From NCBI GenBank assembly GCA_019118585.1, contig DWYS01000116.1, forward strand, positions 1-52,742: DNA of 52,742 bases, written 5' to 3'. The position numbers and the translations under genes were made by a program. This document shows positions 9,506 through 18,494 of the stretch, piece by piece (the first letter of the stretch is position 1; each line of letters starts with the position of its first letter). The notes beneath the pieces were generated by a model. It did not search any database and was not told the DNA's origin. It was given only the letters and a program-made list of their open reading frames with translations. Origin of the DNA: Candidatus Enterocloster faecavium. GTDB lineage: Bacteria; Bacillota; Clostridia; Lachnospirales; Lachnospiraceae.

Positions 9506-10267
9506 TTATAGGCACCTAACTCGATCCCTGAATTCTGACAGGAACTGATTATTCCATTCATCTCCACCTGGAGCATTCCCACTTCTCCACACCGGCGGCT
9601 GAACTCCTTCCTCCACCAACATATTAATCGCTTCTAATACAATGCTATTCATAACATAAGCATTAGCAAAAGTACTTAGAGCTCCTATTTTCTGCGGGAA
9701 GCCCTCCAACGCTATTGCTGCATCCCCGGTTTGAATCTTACAATCTACCGCGATATCCACAATTTCATGAAGATTTTTTTTAGAAGGATGGCGGGCCGGA
9801 TGATCCTTTGCACACTCATTAGCGTGCGAAACTGAACTTACTCCAATCACTGTCGCTCCGTTCTTTTTGGCGGTAAGGGCTGCATCAATAGTAGCCGAAT
9901 TAATTCCATATGCATTTACTACAATTAGCAGATCTCCTTCTCCAATCCCGTAGTCATTGACTACAATGCTTCCGTATCCTGCCAATCTTTCTGTCTGCAT
10001 AGATTTCAGTGCACCGCAGCTCAGCATCGTCTCCTGATTCAGCATTGCACTAATATGCATAAGTCCTCCGGCTCGAAAAAAAACTTCCATAGCAGCCAGG
10101 TTAGAATGACCTCCGGGACCGAATACGTAAACCAAACGGTTTTTCTTAACCTGATCGGCCACTGCACGAGCTGCACGGAGAATTGATTCTTTTTCTTCAC
10201 AGTGTATCTTCTCAATAATAGAAAAGACTTTTTCTTGATACACATCCATAAGCTTCCCAGACTCCAT
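9506..10267 (-). CDS. SIS-domain sugar-phosphate binding protein (UPF0309-like)
   Basis: VYVFGPGGHSNLAAMEVFFRAGGL ... GDLLIVVNAYGINSATIDAALTAKKNGATVIGVSS. Confidence 0.8.
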   Translation of the reverse strand: MESGKLMDVYQEKVFSIIEKIHCEEKESILRAARAVADQVKKNRLVYVFGPGGHSNLAAMEVFFRAGGLMHISAMLNQETMLSCGALKSMQTERLAGYGSIVVNDYGIGEGDLLIVVNAYGINSATIDAALTAKKNGATVIGVSSVSHANECAKDHPARHPSKKNLHEIVDIAVDCKIQTGDAAIALEGFPQKIGALSTFANAYVMNSIVLEAINMLVEEGVQPPVWRSGNAPGGDEWNNQFLSEFRDRVRCL

Positions 10268-10285
10268 ACTACTTTACCTCTCTTT

Positions 10286-11536
10286 CTAATCTTTCATACT
10301 TTGAATTGCCGCCTTAATTTTCTTTTCAACCCCCGACGAATACGTTCCGGACAGTGCAAAATATTTCGCAGATTCATCTGGCTCATAGCCTCCATCTTTA
10401 ATCTGCTGTTCTGTCATTACATATCCGATCATTCCATTGGCGTATCCTACACAGATTGCATCTGGAAACAGTTGTTTTATATCAGTACTGTAAAATTGGG
10501 AAACTTCCGCATTAAAAAGAAATACGCACAATGAATCTCCATAACGAATACTGCTTATTTGCAGATTTTCAAAATCTTTGTTTCCTTTTTCTAAAACTTT
10601 TCCAGCCCACTGTCTTTCAAGATCCGTGGAAGAAAATCTTTCCGCTTGCTCCAGCCATTCCTCTGACTTTATATTTTCCAGCCTTAAAGGAACTTCCATT
10701 TGTTTTAAAGTCAAATATCCCTCTACAATCCTGCATGTTTTTTTCTCTATACGCTCAACTGCTTCCTCTAATTCCTCCGCAAAACATTGAACTTGACTCC
10801 AATCCGCCGATATAAATCGATCTCCCAACGTACAATTCGGCCTTAAATCCCCAGTGAAACCTTGTAAGAACATACTGATGCAGCCTGGTGTCTTTTCGTC
10901 CAGCTTTCTCAAAAGCACTCCTGGGTAATCCCCATGGATTTGGTTATCTGAAGAAAGGTTTGCATGGCATGGATAATGAATCCAACGCCCTTTTATTGTA
11001 CCATCTAATCTTTGAAAATGAATCACTGTCAACTGATGATCTGCCCGCACTTTATAGTTTGGTCTCATCTCTACGATTCCGTCCCATTTTAACCGCCTGT
11101 ATACATTAAGGGCAGCTTCCCCATCATAGCGCTTAATAGTTACCTTCTCCAGTGATTTACCAGCTTCTCCTACTGTCTGAACTACCTGTGTCAAAAGCTG
11201 CCTGGCATACTCCGGGCTGTAGGTTTCCAGCTCTTCTGTAAACAGATTACCAGTAGGAGGGCCCGAATGATTGTGAGAAGCAATAAAAAATATCTCCTCC
11301 GCCTTTAGTCCCAAACGACACCAAAGTTCATTCTTGGCCTTCTCTACAAAGTCCGTTCCCCACCAAAGCAAATCTCCATAGACCAATACCAGACGAATTC
11401 CATCGTTCTCCTGCCAATGTACTCTTATATAGATATCCTCCAAAACACCCTCAAATGTTCCCTTTCTCTTGGCATATCCGCAAAGCCTTACAGGCATTTC
11501 AGGGGTAATGCAAGATTTTGCTACACCTAATTTCAT
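10286..11536 (-). CDS. Neutral/alkaline ceramidase-like N-terminal-domain hydrolase
   Basis: MKLGVAKSCITPEMPVRLCGYAKR...VYGDLLW...FFIASHNHSGPPTGN...HYPCHANLSSDNQIHGDYPGVLLRKL; His-rich metal-ligand-like motifs. Confidence 0.7.
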   Translation of the reverse strand: MKLGVAKSCITPEMPVRLCGYAKRKGTFEGVLEDIYIRVHWQENDGIRLVLVYGDLLWWGTDFVEKAKNELWCRLGLKAEEIFFIASHNHSGPPTGNLFTEELETYSPEYARQLLTQVVQTVGEAGKSLEKVTIKRYDGEAALNVYRRLKWDGIVEMRPNYKVRADHQLTVIHFQRLDGTIKGRWIHYPCHANLSSDNQIHGDYPGVLLRKLDEKTPGCISMFLQGFTGDLRPNCTLGDRFISADWSQVQCFAEELEEAVERIEKKTCRIVEGYLTLKQMEVPLRLENIKSEEWLEQAERFSSTDLERQWAGKVLEKGNKDFENLQISSIRYGDSLCVFLFNAEVSQFYSTDIKQLFPDAICVGYANGMIGYVMTEQQIKDGGYEPDESAKYFALSGTYSSGVEKKIKAAIQSMKD

Positions 11537-11545
11537 ACATCTCTC

Positions 11546-12793
11546 CTAATCTTCGTGAGTCAGCTCCACAATTTTGATAAAATTGCGCATAATGTGAAAC
11601 GGATCTTTTACAGGAAGTGCTACCACTTTATCTTGCGGCGTTCCGTCCCTTTGTCTGATCTGAATCCATTCTCCGATCTGTGTATTTGGGAATACAGAGA
11701 ATACGTAATCAAAGGCCCTCTGGTACCACTCCCAATAAATCACTTTATCCGTTAATTGATAAAGCAGCAATGTGGTATAGAGAATTTCTGAATGAGGCCA
11801 CCATAGTTTCATATCCCAAGTATCCAAAATTAGCCTCTCGTATGCACTGTCTCCTTTCTCACCAACAGGCATTCCACCGCTTCGGTCAACAAATCGCAAA
11901 AGACCTCCATAAACAGAGTCCCATCCTTTTTCCATTGCATTTAAAGCCGATAACTCCAACTTTTCCATCTGCGTATCCAGTGCACCGTATTTTTGCAGAA
12001 ATTCTGCCATAAACCATACATCTTCTATTGTATGGCCCGGATTCATATGACGGTCCAATAATTTTAATCCATAGTTTTCTTCTGTCGAAATATGTTCTCG
12101 AATAAAGCCATCTCTATAAAATTCGTTCAAAATTTCTGAAACTTTTGACAATCCATACTCAATTGTTTTAGTAGAATCAATTTCACAAGCCTCTTGCATT
12201 TCTGCAAATTCAAAGGAAGTGTTCACTAAAATCATTGGAATAGAATGCATCCGGTATCCCTCTGGAACAGGATAAGGTTCTGTCAAATAATCTCCTTGGG
12301 CAATTCGTTTTTGAATGCTTTCAAAAAGTCGTTCTGTTTCATTTAAGCACGATTGATCTCCTGTCACTCTGATATACGCGGCCAGCCCAATCAGAGCAAA
12401 ACAATCTGCAAATATGCTTGTATCACTACGACCTAATTCAGGATCAATTACCGGCTTTCCTTCTCTGCTTAAAAGAAAATGGCAGCGGCCATCCGGGCAA
12501 AGAGAATACTTCAGTAAAAAATCCTTTGTGCCTTTCATCTGCTTCAAAAGCAGTTCTCCAGATATCTTGCAGAAAACGTTTTCTGCCGTAAGTTGATAAA
12601 GTTTGCTTAAAATCCAAAGATATCTCCCTTGGGACCATGTAAACTTTTGATCACTCAATATTTGATCGCCTGTGTTATTAATACAATTTAAAATCCCCTG
12701 ATTTTTTTCATCGTATTTTGACTGCCAATACGGGAAAAAATTATCTTGAATTTGAGAGACATAAAACGAAAAGATTTTTTCTTTGTCTATCAT
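11546..12793 (-). CDS. AGE (N-acylglucosamine 2-epimerase) family epimerase/isomerase
   Basis: DQKFTWSQGRYLWILSKLY, MNPGHTIEDVWFMAEFL, DTWDMKLWWPHSEILYTTLLLYQLT, RDGTPQDKVVALPVKDPFHIMRN. Confidence 0.85.
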   Translation of the reverse strand: MIDKEKIFSFYVSQIQDNFFPYWQSKYDEKNQGILNCINNTGDQILSDQKFTWSQGRYLWILSKLYQLTAENVFCKISGELLLKQMKGTKDFLLKYSLCPDGRCHFLLSREGKPVIDPELGRSDTSIFADCFALIGLAAYIRVTGDQSCLNETERLFESIQKRIAQGDYLTEPYPVPEGYRMHSIPMILVNTSFEFAEMQEACEIDSTKTIEYGLSKVSEILNEFYRDGFIREHISTEENYGLKLLDRHMNPGHTIEDVWFMAEFLQKYGALDTQMEKLELSALNAMEKGWDSVYGGLLRFVDRSGGMPVGEKGDSAYERLILDTWDMKLWWPHSEILYTTLLLYQLTDKVIYWEWYQRAFDYVFSVFPNTQIGEWIQIRQRDGTPQDKVVALPVKDPFHIMRNFIKIVELTHED

Positions 12794-12811
12794 ATGGCCG
12801 CCTCCTTTTAT

Positions 12812-14326
12812 TTATTTTGAACCCAGTTTATTCATTAACTGTTCTACATCCGACGGAACCTCTTTCTTCAAAACATACTGATTAACCAAGCCAACCGCAG
12901 CAAATACCACAAAAGAAGTAAACAAGGGCGCAATCAATTCAATGTCAGTTTCCAGCTTAAGTCCCATTTTTGTTGCAACAAACACGCCCAACCCCGCCAA
13001 AATTGAAGCAATTGCCGCTTTGCTGTCGCAGTGTTTGAAAATCGGAAGCAATCCCAGAAGAAGAGGTATTGCTGTCGGTCCTAAAAGAGCCGCAAACCAG
13101 GAGAGAATCATTCCAGTTACACCGCCAAACTGTTCATTCATCAATCCTACGATTACAGTACATGCTGTAAACAAAACCGTAGTTAATCTAGCCACATATA
13201 GAGATTTCTTTCCTTCCAGCGTCTCTATTGCCGGGAAAAATTTAGGAAGAACATCTCTTGTAATAACAGCGGATATAGTATTAACATCTGAATTGCACAT
13301 GGACATTGTCTGTGCAAACATAGCCGCCAGAACCAGCCCCACCAGACCTACCGGGAGGAATTTGCCTGCCAGACTGGCATACAAGCTCGCCTCCGCTTCC
13401 GCCTGAGTTAATCCCGGGAAGATAATCGGCCCGCACCACATGGGGAAAAACAAGATTAAAGGCCAAATCACATAAAGAGCCGATGACAAAAATGCCGCCT
13501 TCTTAGCTTGCTTATCATCTGAGGTCGAAATAAATCTTGCCGCAAGATTCCACGTTCCGCCGCTGTAGCTGAAAAAGATTACGAAAAAGTAAAGTAGCGT
13601 CCAGGAAACAGAGCCCTGTCCTCTTCCAGCGTTAAAAATAGTCAGATGGCCTTCTGGCAGAGCCTGCGCCACAGTTCCGAGGGTAAGGCCGTAATCTCCC
13701 AAATGCATTAAAACAGAGAAAAACAGAAAAAGACCCGCTAATAGAGTAACCATAAACTGTACAAAATCAGTAAGCAGATCCGCCATAATTCCACCGATTG
13801 ACACATAAATCATGGAAGCCATGCTTCCCAGGATAATACCAAGCCAAATAGGAAGACCGGTAAACCCATAAAGCAAAATCCCCAGAGAAGCCCACTTAGC
13901 ACCTACATCCAATAGCTTCACCACAATGCCGGAAATAGCAACCAGCATCTGCGTTGGTGTATTATACCGTACTCTTAAATACTCCGTCGGTGACTCAATT
14001 CCCAAAGCCTGGCGTAGTCTCGGCCATCTCGGCACAATTGTTACTGCGCTGATGGACATAGCCAAAGCGATATTAATCGCCCACCAAAAGTAAATCGCCG
14101 TTCCCTGAGCATACGCGATTCCCGCGTATCCTACGAATACTACACCAGAATATCCCGATACATGGTGAGAAATTCCAGAAAGCCACCACGGCACTTTTCC
14201 GCCTCCGACATAAAAATCTTCCGAACTTTGTACTGTTCTTTTCGACCATATACCAATGCCAATAATAATTAAAAAAAACAGCGACAGCGTTACATAATCG
14301 ATTGGCTCCATATAACCTATGTTCAT
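12812..14326 (-). CDS. Sodium:solute symporter (SSS family)
   Basis: DFYVGGGKVPWWLSGISHHVSGYSGVVFVGYAGIAY; many TM segments; typical SSS N-terminus. Confidence 0.88.
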   Translation of the reverse strand: MNIGYMEPIDYVTLSLFFLIIIGIGIWSKRTVQSSEDFYVGGGKVPWWLSGISHHVSGYSGVVFVGYAGIAYAQGTAIYFWWAINIALAMSISAVTIVPRWPRLRQALGIESPTEYLRVRYNTPTQMLVAISGIVVKLLDVGAKWASLGILLYGFTGLPIWLGIILGSMASMIYVSIGGIMADLLTDFVQFMVTLLAGLFLFFSVLMHLGDYGLTLGTVAQALPEGHLTIFNAGRGQGSVSWTLLYFFVIFFSYSGGTWNLAARFISTSDDKQAKKAAFLSSALYVIWPLILFFPMWCGPIIFPGLTQAEAEASLYASLAGKFLPVGLVGLVLAAMFAQTMSMCNSDVNTISAVITRDVLPKFFPAIETLEGKKSLYVARLTTVLFTACTVIVGLMNEQFGGVTGMILSWFAALLGPTAIPLLLGLLPIFKHCDSKAAIASILAGLGVFVATKMGLKLETDIELIAPLFTSFVVFAAVGLVNQYVLKKEVPSDVEQLMNKLGSK

Positions 14327-15117
14327 TTGTTTGCCTCCTTTTTTAGAAACTCAATTCTCTCCTTCATATACCATTCGTTCATTCCCTTAACTTCCTGCTT
14401 TTTGCTTCCACCTTCCTCCTTTTCTGTTTTTTTAATAAACGCTTCCAACTGACCGATACTGAAATACTGAAGCATAAACTGATCTAATTGCCGGTCCCCT
14501 TTAGAAATCATATTGTTCCAACTCAGCAGAAGAACCAAAAGGATCAAAACCATCACAGCCGGAGCAACCATATCAAACCAAAAGGGCTGGGTAAAAATTC
14601 TTCCCGTACTACGATTATATAAATACAGAACGAGCAAATTTCCCACCAGAAGGAAAGCATCAATCAAGCCAAACAGATTCTTCTGAGGGATTCCAAGAAG
14701 ATATTTTCCGATTTCCCTCATAGCTGTCATGCGAATCTGCACTGGATCTTCTTTTTCCAAAAAGCGTTTTTGCAGGACAAGCCCCCTTCGGTCTCCCGCT
14801 TTTATAAGAGGAAGAAATGCTCCATCCCGTATATAACGTCCGCCCTTTTCCAATTTTCCCTCAAGAATATAGACATCCACATTCCATTCTTCTAAGTCAG
14901 AAAAAATTTTTTGTCCTAATTCCGGATCCGCAAATACATTCGAAGGGAACCATACCAACTTTCGGACCAGCCAGACTAAAATTCCCCCTCCAACAATTGC
15001 AATTAACAGGCAAACCGGAAGAAACAAACTGCATAGAAGCATTGCCTCTCCTAAAAACAAAATATAAAGAATGAATGCCAAAAGGAACCATCCAACAACG
15101 CTTTTTGAATCTTTCAT
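14323..15117 (-). CDS. Membrane protein of unknown function
   Basis: Two TM pairs flanking a soluble domain; 4-bp overlap with the SSS gene. Confidence 0.7.
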   Translation of the reverse strand: MKDSKSVVGWFLLAFILYILFLGEAMLLCSLFLPVCLLIAIVGGGILVWLVRKLVWFPSNVFADPELGQKIFSDLEEWNVDVYILEGKLEKGGRYIRDGAFLPLIKAGDRRGLVLQKRFLEKEDPVQIRMTAMREIGKYLLGIPQKNLFGLIDAFLLVGNLLVLYLYNRSTGRIFTQPFWFDMVAPAVMVLILLVLLLSWNNMISKGDRQLDQFMLQYFSIGQLEAFIKKTEKEEGGSKKQEVKGMNEWYMKERIEFLKKEANK

Positions 15118-15130
15118 TCAACTTCACCTC

Positions 15131-15880
15131 TTATAATTCTGCCGCACCATCCAAGTCTGTGAACATAAAGCATGTACCGGACTGGCGAAGGCGACTGGCC
15201 GGACAATGTTCGCTGATAGGGCCTGTCAATGTCTCCGCCAATGCATGCGCTTTCGTTGTACCGGGAACCATGCAGAACAAATAATCAGGTTTTGTCAGAA
15301 CTGGAACTGTCAGCGTCAGTGCATGAGTCGGAACCGCATCAAAATTTGGAAAACATCCGTCATGGACCTGCTGAATACGGCAGACCTGATCTAATTTGAC
15401 AACTTTTATCTTACATGGATCGGAAAAATCCGCCGGCGGGTCATTAAATGCCAGATGTCCATTCTCCCCAATTCCCATAAAGGTAATATCTGCAGGATAC
15501 TTTTCTAAAATTTCCGCATAACGGGCGCATTCCTGTTCTGGAGCGTTGGCGCCATTAATCAGATTTACTGAGGCAAACGGCACTTTTCTAAAAATATTCC
15601 GGCTGAGGAATTCATTGAATGAATCCGGATGCCCCACACCAAATCCCAGATACTCATCCATGTGGAATCCATTTACCCTTTTCCAATCCACCTCCTCCTG
15701 GGCCAGATAGTGAAGAAATGTCAGCTGCGAAGGAGCTGCTGCAAAAATACAGTTAATCATCTCCTTTTGGCTCAACAGCTTTCTCATGATTTCTCCTGCC
15801 TTTTGAGCTGCTGTTTTTCCCATTTCCTCATTTGTCTGGCAAATGCTCAGCTGAACATTGCCATAGTTTCTGATTTCCAT
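15131..15880 (-). CDS. Glucosamine-6-phosphate deaminase-like protein (NagB family)
   Basis: VNGFHMDEYLG...ITFMGIGENGHLAFNDPPADFSD. Confidence 0.85.
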   Translation of the reverse strand: MEIRNYGNVQLSICQTNEEMGKTAAQKAGEIMRKLLSQKEMINCIFAAAPSQLTFLHYLAQEEVDWKRVNGFHMDEYLGFGVGHPDSFNEFLSRNIFRKVPFASVNLINGANAPEQECARYAEILEKYPADITFMGIGENGHLAFNDPPADFSDPCKIKVVKLDQVCRIQQVHDGCFPNFDAVPTHALTLTVPVLTKPDYLFCMVPGTTKAHALAETLTGPISEHCPASRLRQSGTCFMFTDLDGAAEL

Positions 15881-15886
15881 ATTTTT

Positions 15887-16948
15887 TTATATCCTCCTTT
15901 TTACGGAGCCTCTGATAATCAGCTCCGGTTCTATTACAACTTTTTTCGGCTTCATCCGGCCATCTTCCATGGAATCTATTAGAAGATTCATAGCCGCTTC
16001 TCCTGTGCGGACTGCCGGCTGGCGGATTGTGGTGAGGCCCGGCACTGTCATGGACGCCATCTCAATATCATCCAAACCTGTAATTGAAATCTGTCCCGGT
16101 ACATCTACCTGTTTTTCTTTCAGCTTATTCATAATCCCAATCGCCGTAATATCGTTGATCCCAAGAACAGCATCTGGCCTAGGGTCTATCTTAAGAATTT
16201 TCTCTCCCAATACATTCCCCTTATCAAAATCTGAAAATCCCAATTCCTGTTCCTGCAGCACTCCATCTGCCAAAACCAGTTCCTGCCGGTAGGGAATTCC
16301 CGCTTCTTCTAAGGCCGTCTTATATCCTTTCAGAACCTGCTTACGGCTACTTCTGTCAAGGGGGCCGCTTGCAAACACAATCCTTTCATGTCCATTTTCA
16401 ATCAAATAAGTTGTGGCCAGCTTCCCAGCCTTTTCAAAATCAAAAATAACACTGTTCATTTGATCAGTAGTACCACTCTGGTCAAACATCACAATCGGTG
16501 GAAGTGCTCCATATCCACTCCCAATTAAATTCTTCTCCGCCTCATCCTGGACTGAAGAATATAAAATTCCTGCTACCTGCTGACGTAAAAGAATTTCCAA
16601 CTGCCTTCTTTCCAGATTCCGATCTCCAAAAGAGCTGCAAATAATCGGAGCATAATCATTTTTTATACAGCATTTTGCCACAACGGAAGTTAGCAGAGAA
16701 TAATATGGATTATCAATCGATGGAATGATGATTCCGATTTCCTTACTTTTCGCGCCTTTAAGCATCTGGCTGAATATATTGGGTCTGTAATTCAATTCCT
16801 CAGCTGCTTTCAATACACGGCTGCGCATCTGCTCGCTTACCGGATAATCCGTATTGTTTAGTACCCTGGAAACTGTTGCCGGAGATGCATTCGCAAGCTT
16901 TGCGATATCCCAAATCGTTTTTTTATTTAACTGTGACTTTTTCTCCAT
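15887..16948 (-). CDS. LacI-family transcriptional regulator
   Basis: TIWDIAKLANASPATVSRVLNNTDYPVSEQMRSRVLKAAEELNYRPN HTH plus periplasmic-binding-like domain. Confidence 0.96.
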   Translation of the reverse strand: MEKKSQLNKKTIWDIAKLANASPATVSRVLNNTDYPVSEQMRSRVLKAAEELNYRPNIFSQMLKGAKSKEIGIIIPSIDNPYYSLLTSVVAKCCIKNDYAPIICSSFGDRNLERRQLEILLRQQVAGILYSSVQDEAEKNLIGSGYGALPPIVMFDQSGTTDQMNSVIFDFEKAGKLATTYLIENGHERIVFASGPLDRSSRKQVLKGYKTALEEAGIPYRQELVLADGVLQEQELGFSDFDKGNVLGEKILKIDPRPDAVLGINDITAIGIMNKLKEKQVDVPGQISITGLDDIEMASMTVPGLTTIRQPAVRTGEAAMNLLIDSMEDGRMKPKKVVIEPELIIRGSVKRRI

Positions 16949-16983
16949 AACAGCATATACCCTCCAATAAATATCTTCTTAAT

Positions 16984-16999
16984 CAGAAAACGTTTTCTG
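16984..16999. promoter_or_regulatory. LacI-type operator 1
   Basis: Perfect 16-bp palindrome CAGAAAACGTTTTCTG, 36 bp upstream of the regulator start. Confidence 0.85.
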
Positions 17000-17092
17000 T
17001 TCGAAAACCAGACCAACTGTCTTTATAAATATCCCTTATCATGTTCCTTTCATTGGTCAATACGTTCAACTTTTATCCATCCCGCCCACAAT

Positions 17093-17106
17093 AGAAAACG
17101 TTTTCT
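17093..17106. promoter_or_regulatory. LacI-type operator 2
   Basis: Perfect palindrome AGAAAACGTTTTCT, same core as operator 1, 108 bp centre to centre. Confidence 0.85.
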
Positions 17107-17136
17107 GTCATAAAACTAACTAAATACTTTTCTACT

Positions 17137-17165
17137 AATATACATATTTTTATCACTTTTGTCAA
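17137..17165 (-). promoter_or_regulatory. Promoter of the LacI/amino-sugar operon
   Basis: Minus strand TTGACA - 17 bp - TATATT; the -35 overlaps the tadA stop codon. Confidence 0.75.
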
Positions 17166-17665
17166 CACTCTTGTTTCATTTTTTCAATTTTCTCTCTCTG
17201 CTTCTTCTCCCTCAGTCCCTTAAAAAAAGCCTTCATCATCCCGGAGCACTCTTCTTCCAGAATCCCCCTGACCGTTTCCACCTGATGGTTGAACCCTTCC
17301 TGGTGAAGCAGGTCCAGCACGGAACCGGCACAGCCTGCCTTGGGATTCATACAGCCCATCACGACTCTGGGAATCCTGGCCTGTACAATGGCCCCCGCAC
17401 ACATGGGACAGGGCTCCAGAGTAACATACATGGTACAGTCCTCCAGCCTCCAGTCTCCTGCTTTCCTGCAGGCTTTTTTTATGGCAAGTATTTCTGCGTG
17501 GGAGAGGGTGTTTTTATCCGCCATCCGGCGGTTGTACCCTCTGGCTATGATTTTCCCCTCCCGGACGATCACACAGCCAATGGGCACATCCCCCAGGGCC
17601 GCCGCCTTTTTCGCCTGCCGGACCGCCTCCTTCATAAAGCGCTCATCCTCAGTCATCTTCTTCAT
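17162..17665 (-). CDS. tadA: tRNA adenosine(34) deaminase
   Basis: HAEILAIKKAC and PCPMCAGAIVQARIPRVVMG zinc motifs; start at 17665 preceded by AGGAGG. Confidence 0.93.
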   Translation of the reverse strand: MKKMTEDERFMKEAVRQAKKAAALGDVPIGCVIVREGKIIARGYNRRMADKNTLSHAEILAIKKACRKAGDWRLEDCTMYVTLEPCPMCAGAIVQARIPRVVMGCMNPKAGCAGSVLDLLHQEGFNHQVETVRGILEEECSGMMKAFFKGLREKKQREKIEKMKQEC

Positions 17666-17701
17666 AGTGCTTTCCTCCTGGCAGTCCTTCCTCACTCTGC
17701 C

Positions 17702-17730
17702 TTGTTCCTTCTGGTCCCCTGTGGTATAGT
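17702..17730 (+). promoter_or_regulatory. Sigma70-like promoter for the nrdG-like gene
   Basis: TTGTTC - 17 bp - TATAGT. Confidence 0.5.
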
Positions 17731-17798
17731 AGAGGATACCGGACTAAACTGTTACATAGTATATTAAAAAATCAAGGAAAAGAAAAGAGTCTTTCACC

Positions 17799-18494
17799 AT
17801 GAAAATCTGCGGACTTCAAAAAACAACCCTTCTGGACTTTCCCGGCCATGTAGCGGCCACCATCTTTACCGGAGGGTGCAGTTTCCGCTGCCCCTTCTGC
17901 CACAACAGCGGCCTTCTGCCCTCCTGGGCTCCTGAGGTTTATACCGAGGAGGAAATCCTGAGCTTTCTGAAAAAACGCCGGGGTATTTTAGAAGGCGTCT
18001 GCATCACCGGAGGGGAACCGTCCCTGCAGCCGGATTTGGAAGATTTGATCCGAAAGATCCGCTCCCTGGGACTTCTCGTCAAGCTGGACACCAACGGATA
18101 CCGGCCGGACCTCTTAAAAGACCTTTGCCGGAAAGGACTTCTGGACTATGTGGCCATGGATGTGAAGGCCGGGCAGGAGCATTACCCCCAGGCGGTGGGA
18201 ACCCCCGGACTGGATCTGGCCCTCATCGATGAGAGCATCCGCTTTCTGCTCACAGGGACGGTCCCCTTTGAGTTTCGCACCACTGCCGTCAAGGGCCTCC
18301 ACACAAAAGAAGATTTCCGGCAGATCGGCCCCTGGATTGCCGGATGCCCTCATTACTTTATCCAGAACTTTGCCGATAACGGGGAAGTTCTCTTTCCTGA
18401 AACCTTTGAACCCTTTCGGCGGGAGGAACTGGAGGAATTTGCCGGACTTGTCCGCCCCTATGTAGGGGAAGTTCTGCTGCGGGGGACCGATTAA
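17799..18494 (+). CDS. Anaerobic ribonucleoside-triphosphate reductase activating protein-like radical SAM enzyme
   Basis: MKICGLQKTTLLDFPGHVAATIFTGGCSFRCPFCHN (CxxxCxxC), GVCITGGEPSLQPDL. Confidence 0.85.
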   Translation: MKICGLQKTTLLDFPGHVAATIFTGGCSFRCPFCHNSGLLPSWAPEVYTEEEILSFLKKRRGILEGVCITGGEPSLQPDLEDLIRKIRSLGLLVKLDTNGYRPDLLKDLCRKGLLDYVAMDVKAGQEHYPQAVGTPGLDLALIDESIRFLLTGTVPFEFRTTAVKGLHTKEDFRQIGPWIAGCPHYFIQNFADNGEVLFPETFEPFRREELEEFAGLVRPYVGEVLLRGTD

